Source: Euryarchaeota archaeon UBA54
GTDB taxonomy: Archaea; Thermoplasmatota; Poseidoniia; Poseidoniales; Thalassarchaeaceae
Reading direction: 5' to 3'
Assembly (NCBI GenBank): GCA_002495735.1
Contig: DAGM01000013.1
Span: 2,603-16,266 of the forward strand
DNA: 13,664 nt
Below, one piece after another: positions 13,564 to 13,664 of this stretch. The notes below the pieces were generated by a model. It was given only the letters and a program-made list of their open reading frames with translations, made no database searches and was not told the origin of the DNA. Each line of letters opens with the position of its first letter. Within the stretch, counting starts at the first letter, position 1. Made by a program: the position numbers and the translations under genes.

Positions 13564-13664
13564 GCTCGGGCCACCTGCCTTTCATCCATCAATGCAGCGG
13601 AAAGCCAAATTCCGCCCGCCGTGAACTTATTCAGCCGCACCGAACCTGTGCCGGGCATGGAGCG
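13564..13664 (-). promoter_or_regulatory. Upstream region of the dehydrogenase/hydratase gene
   Basis: These 101 bases hold the AGGTGG ribosome site (13571-13576, read on the minus strand) and no convincing TATA box. An ATG at 13656 on the plus strand could open a divergent gene, but only a few bases remain, so nothing is claimed for it. Confidence 0.35.

Noticed and set aside
1..13664. Mobile element, CRISPR, toxin-antitoxin or defence island
   Set aside because: No transposase, integrase, long terminal repeats, regularly spaced repeats or recognisable toxin was found; the gene content is core metabolism, translation and regulation.

Overview
This window reads as a piece of archaeal chromosome, most likely from the marine Euryarchaeota (Poseidoniales / Marine Group II or a close Thermoplasmatota relative). 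The evidence is an archaeal-type uS2, an archaeal geranylgeranyl-reductase-family flavoprotein, an archaeal FKBP with insert-in-flap and C-terminal extension, archaeal-style winged-helix regulators, TATA-like promoters, and a 3-hydroxyacyl-CoA dehydrogenase/enoyl-CoA hydratase fusion in the archaeal order. The taxonomic call is inference from families; no phylogeny was run. No rRNA, tRNA, CRISPR array, insertion sequence or phage gene was seen.

Left part (1-5196), membrane redox and isoprenoid block. A UbiD-family decarboxylase runs leftward off the window edge (498 codons visible, still open). Divergent from it, across about 94 bp holding a 17-bp perfect hairpin, is a geranylgeranyl-reductase-family protein. 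Its 3' end overlaps an 804-codon CcmF-type heme lyase. Together they suggest prenylated quinone or lipid synthesis coupled to cytochrome c maturation.

Middle part (5197-8791), rightward housekeeping genes: an FKBP-type prolyl isomerase, a small lipoprotein, ribosomal protein uS2, a tRNA-dihydrouridine synthase and a DUF2237 protein. Several intergenic gaps carry perfect 6-7 bp hairpins of differing sequence. One of these is centred on the GTG start of the DUF2237 gene.

Right part (8792-11110), leftward regulator array: an HxlR-family regulator, then a membrane-anchored protein with two winged helices, then a 360-aa protein with two predicted winged helices. The last gene meets the DUF2237 gene stop-to-stop with no spacer. 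Between the HxlR gene and the next block (11111-11502) lies a divergent control region. It has two copies of a 17-bp operator-like element (15/17 identical), one over the HxlR promoter and one over the promoter of a 49-codon rightward ORF with a strong Shine-Dalgarno. A 40-codon leftward ORF with a CPxCG knuckle shares the CTAG at the end of that ORF.

Far right (11503-13563): a leftward beta-oxidation fusion enzyme with catalytic residues intact in both halves. Several genes appear to use non-ATG starts (TTG for ccmF and uS2, GTG for dus and DUF2237), and Shine-Dalgarno motifs at a 7-nt spacing recur.
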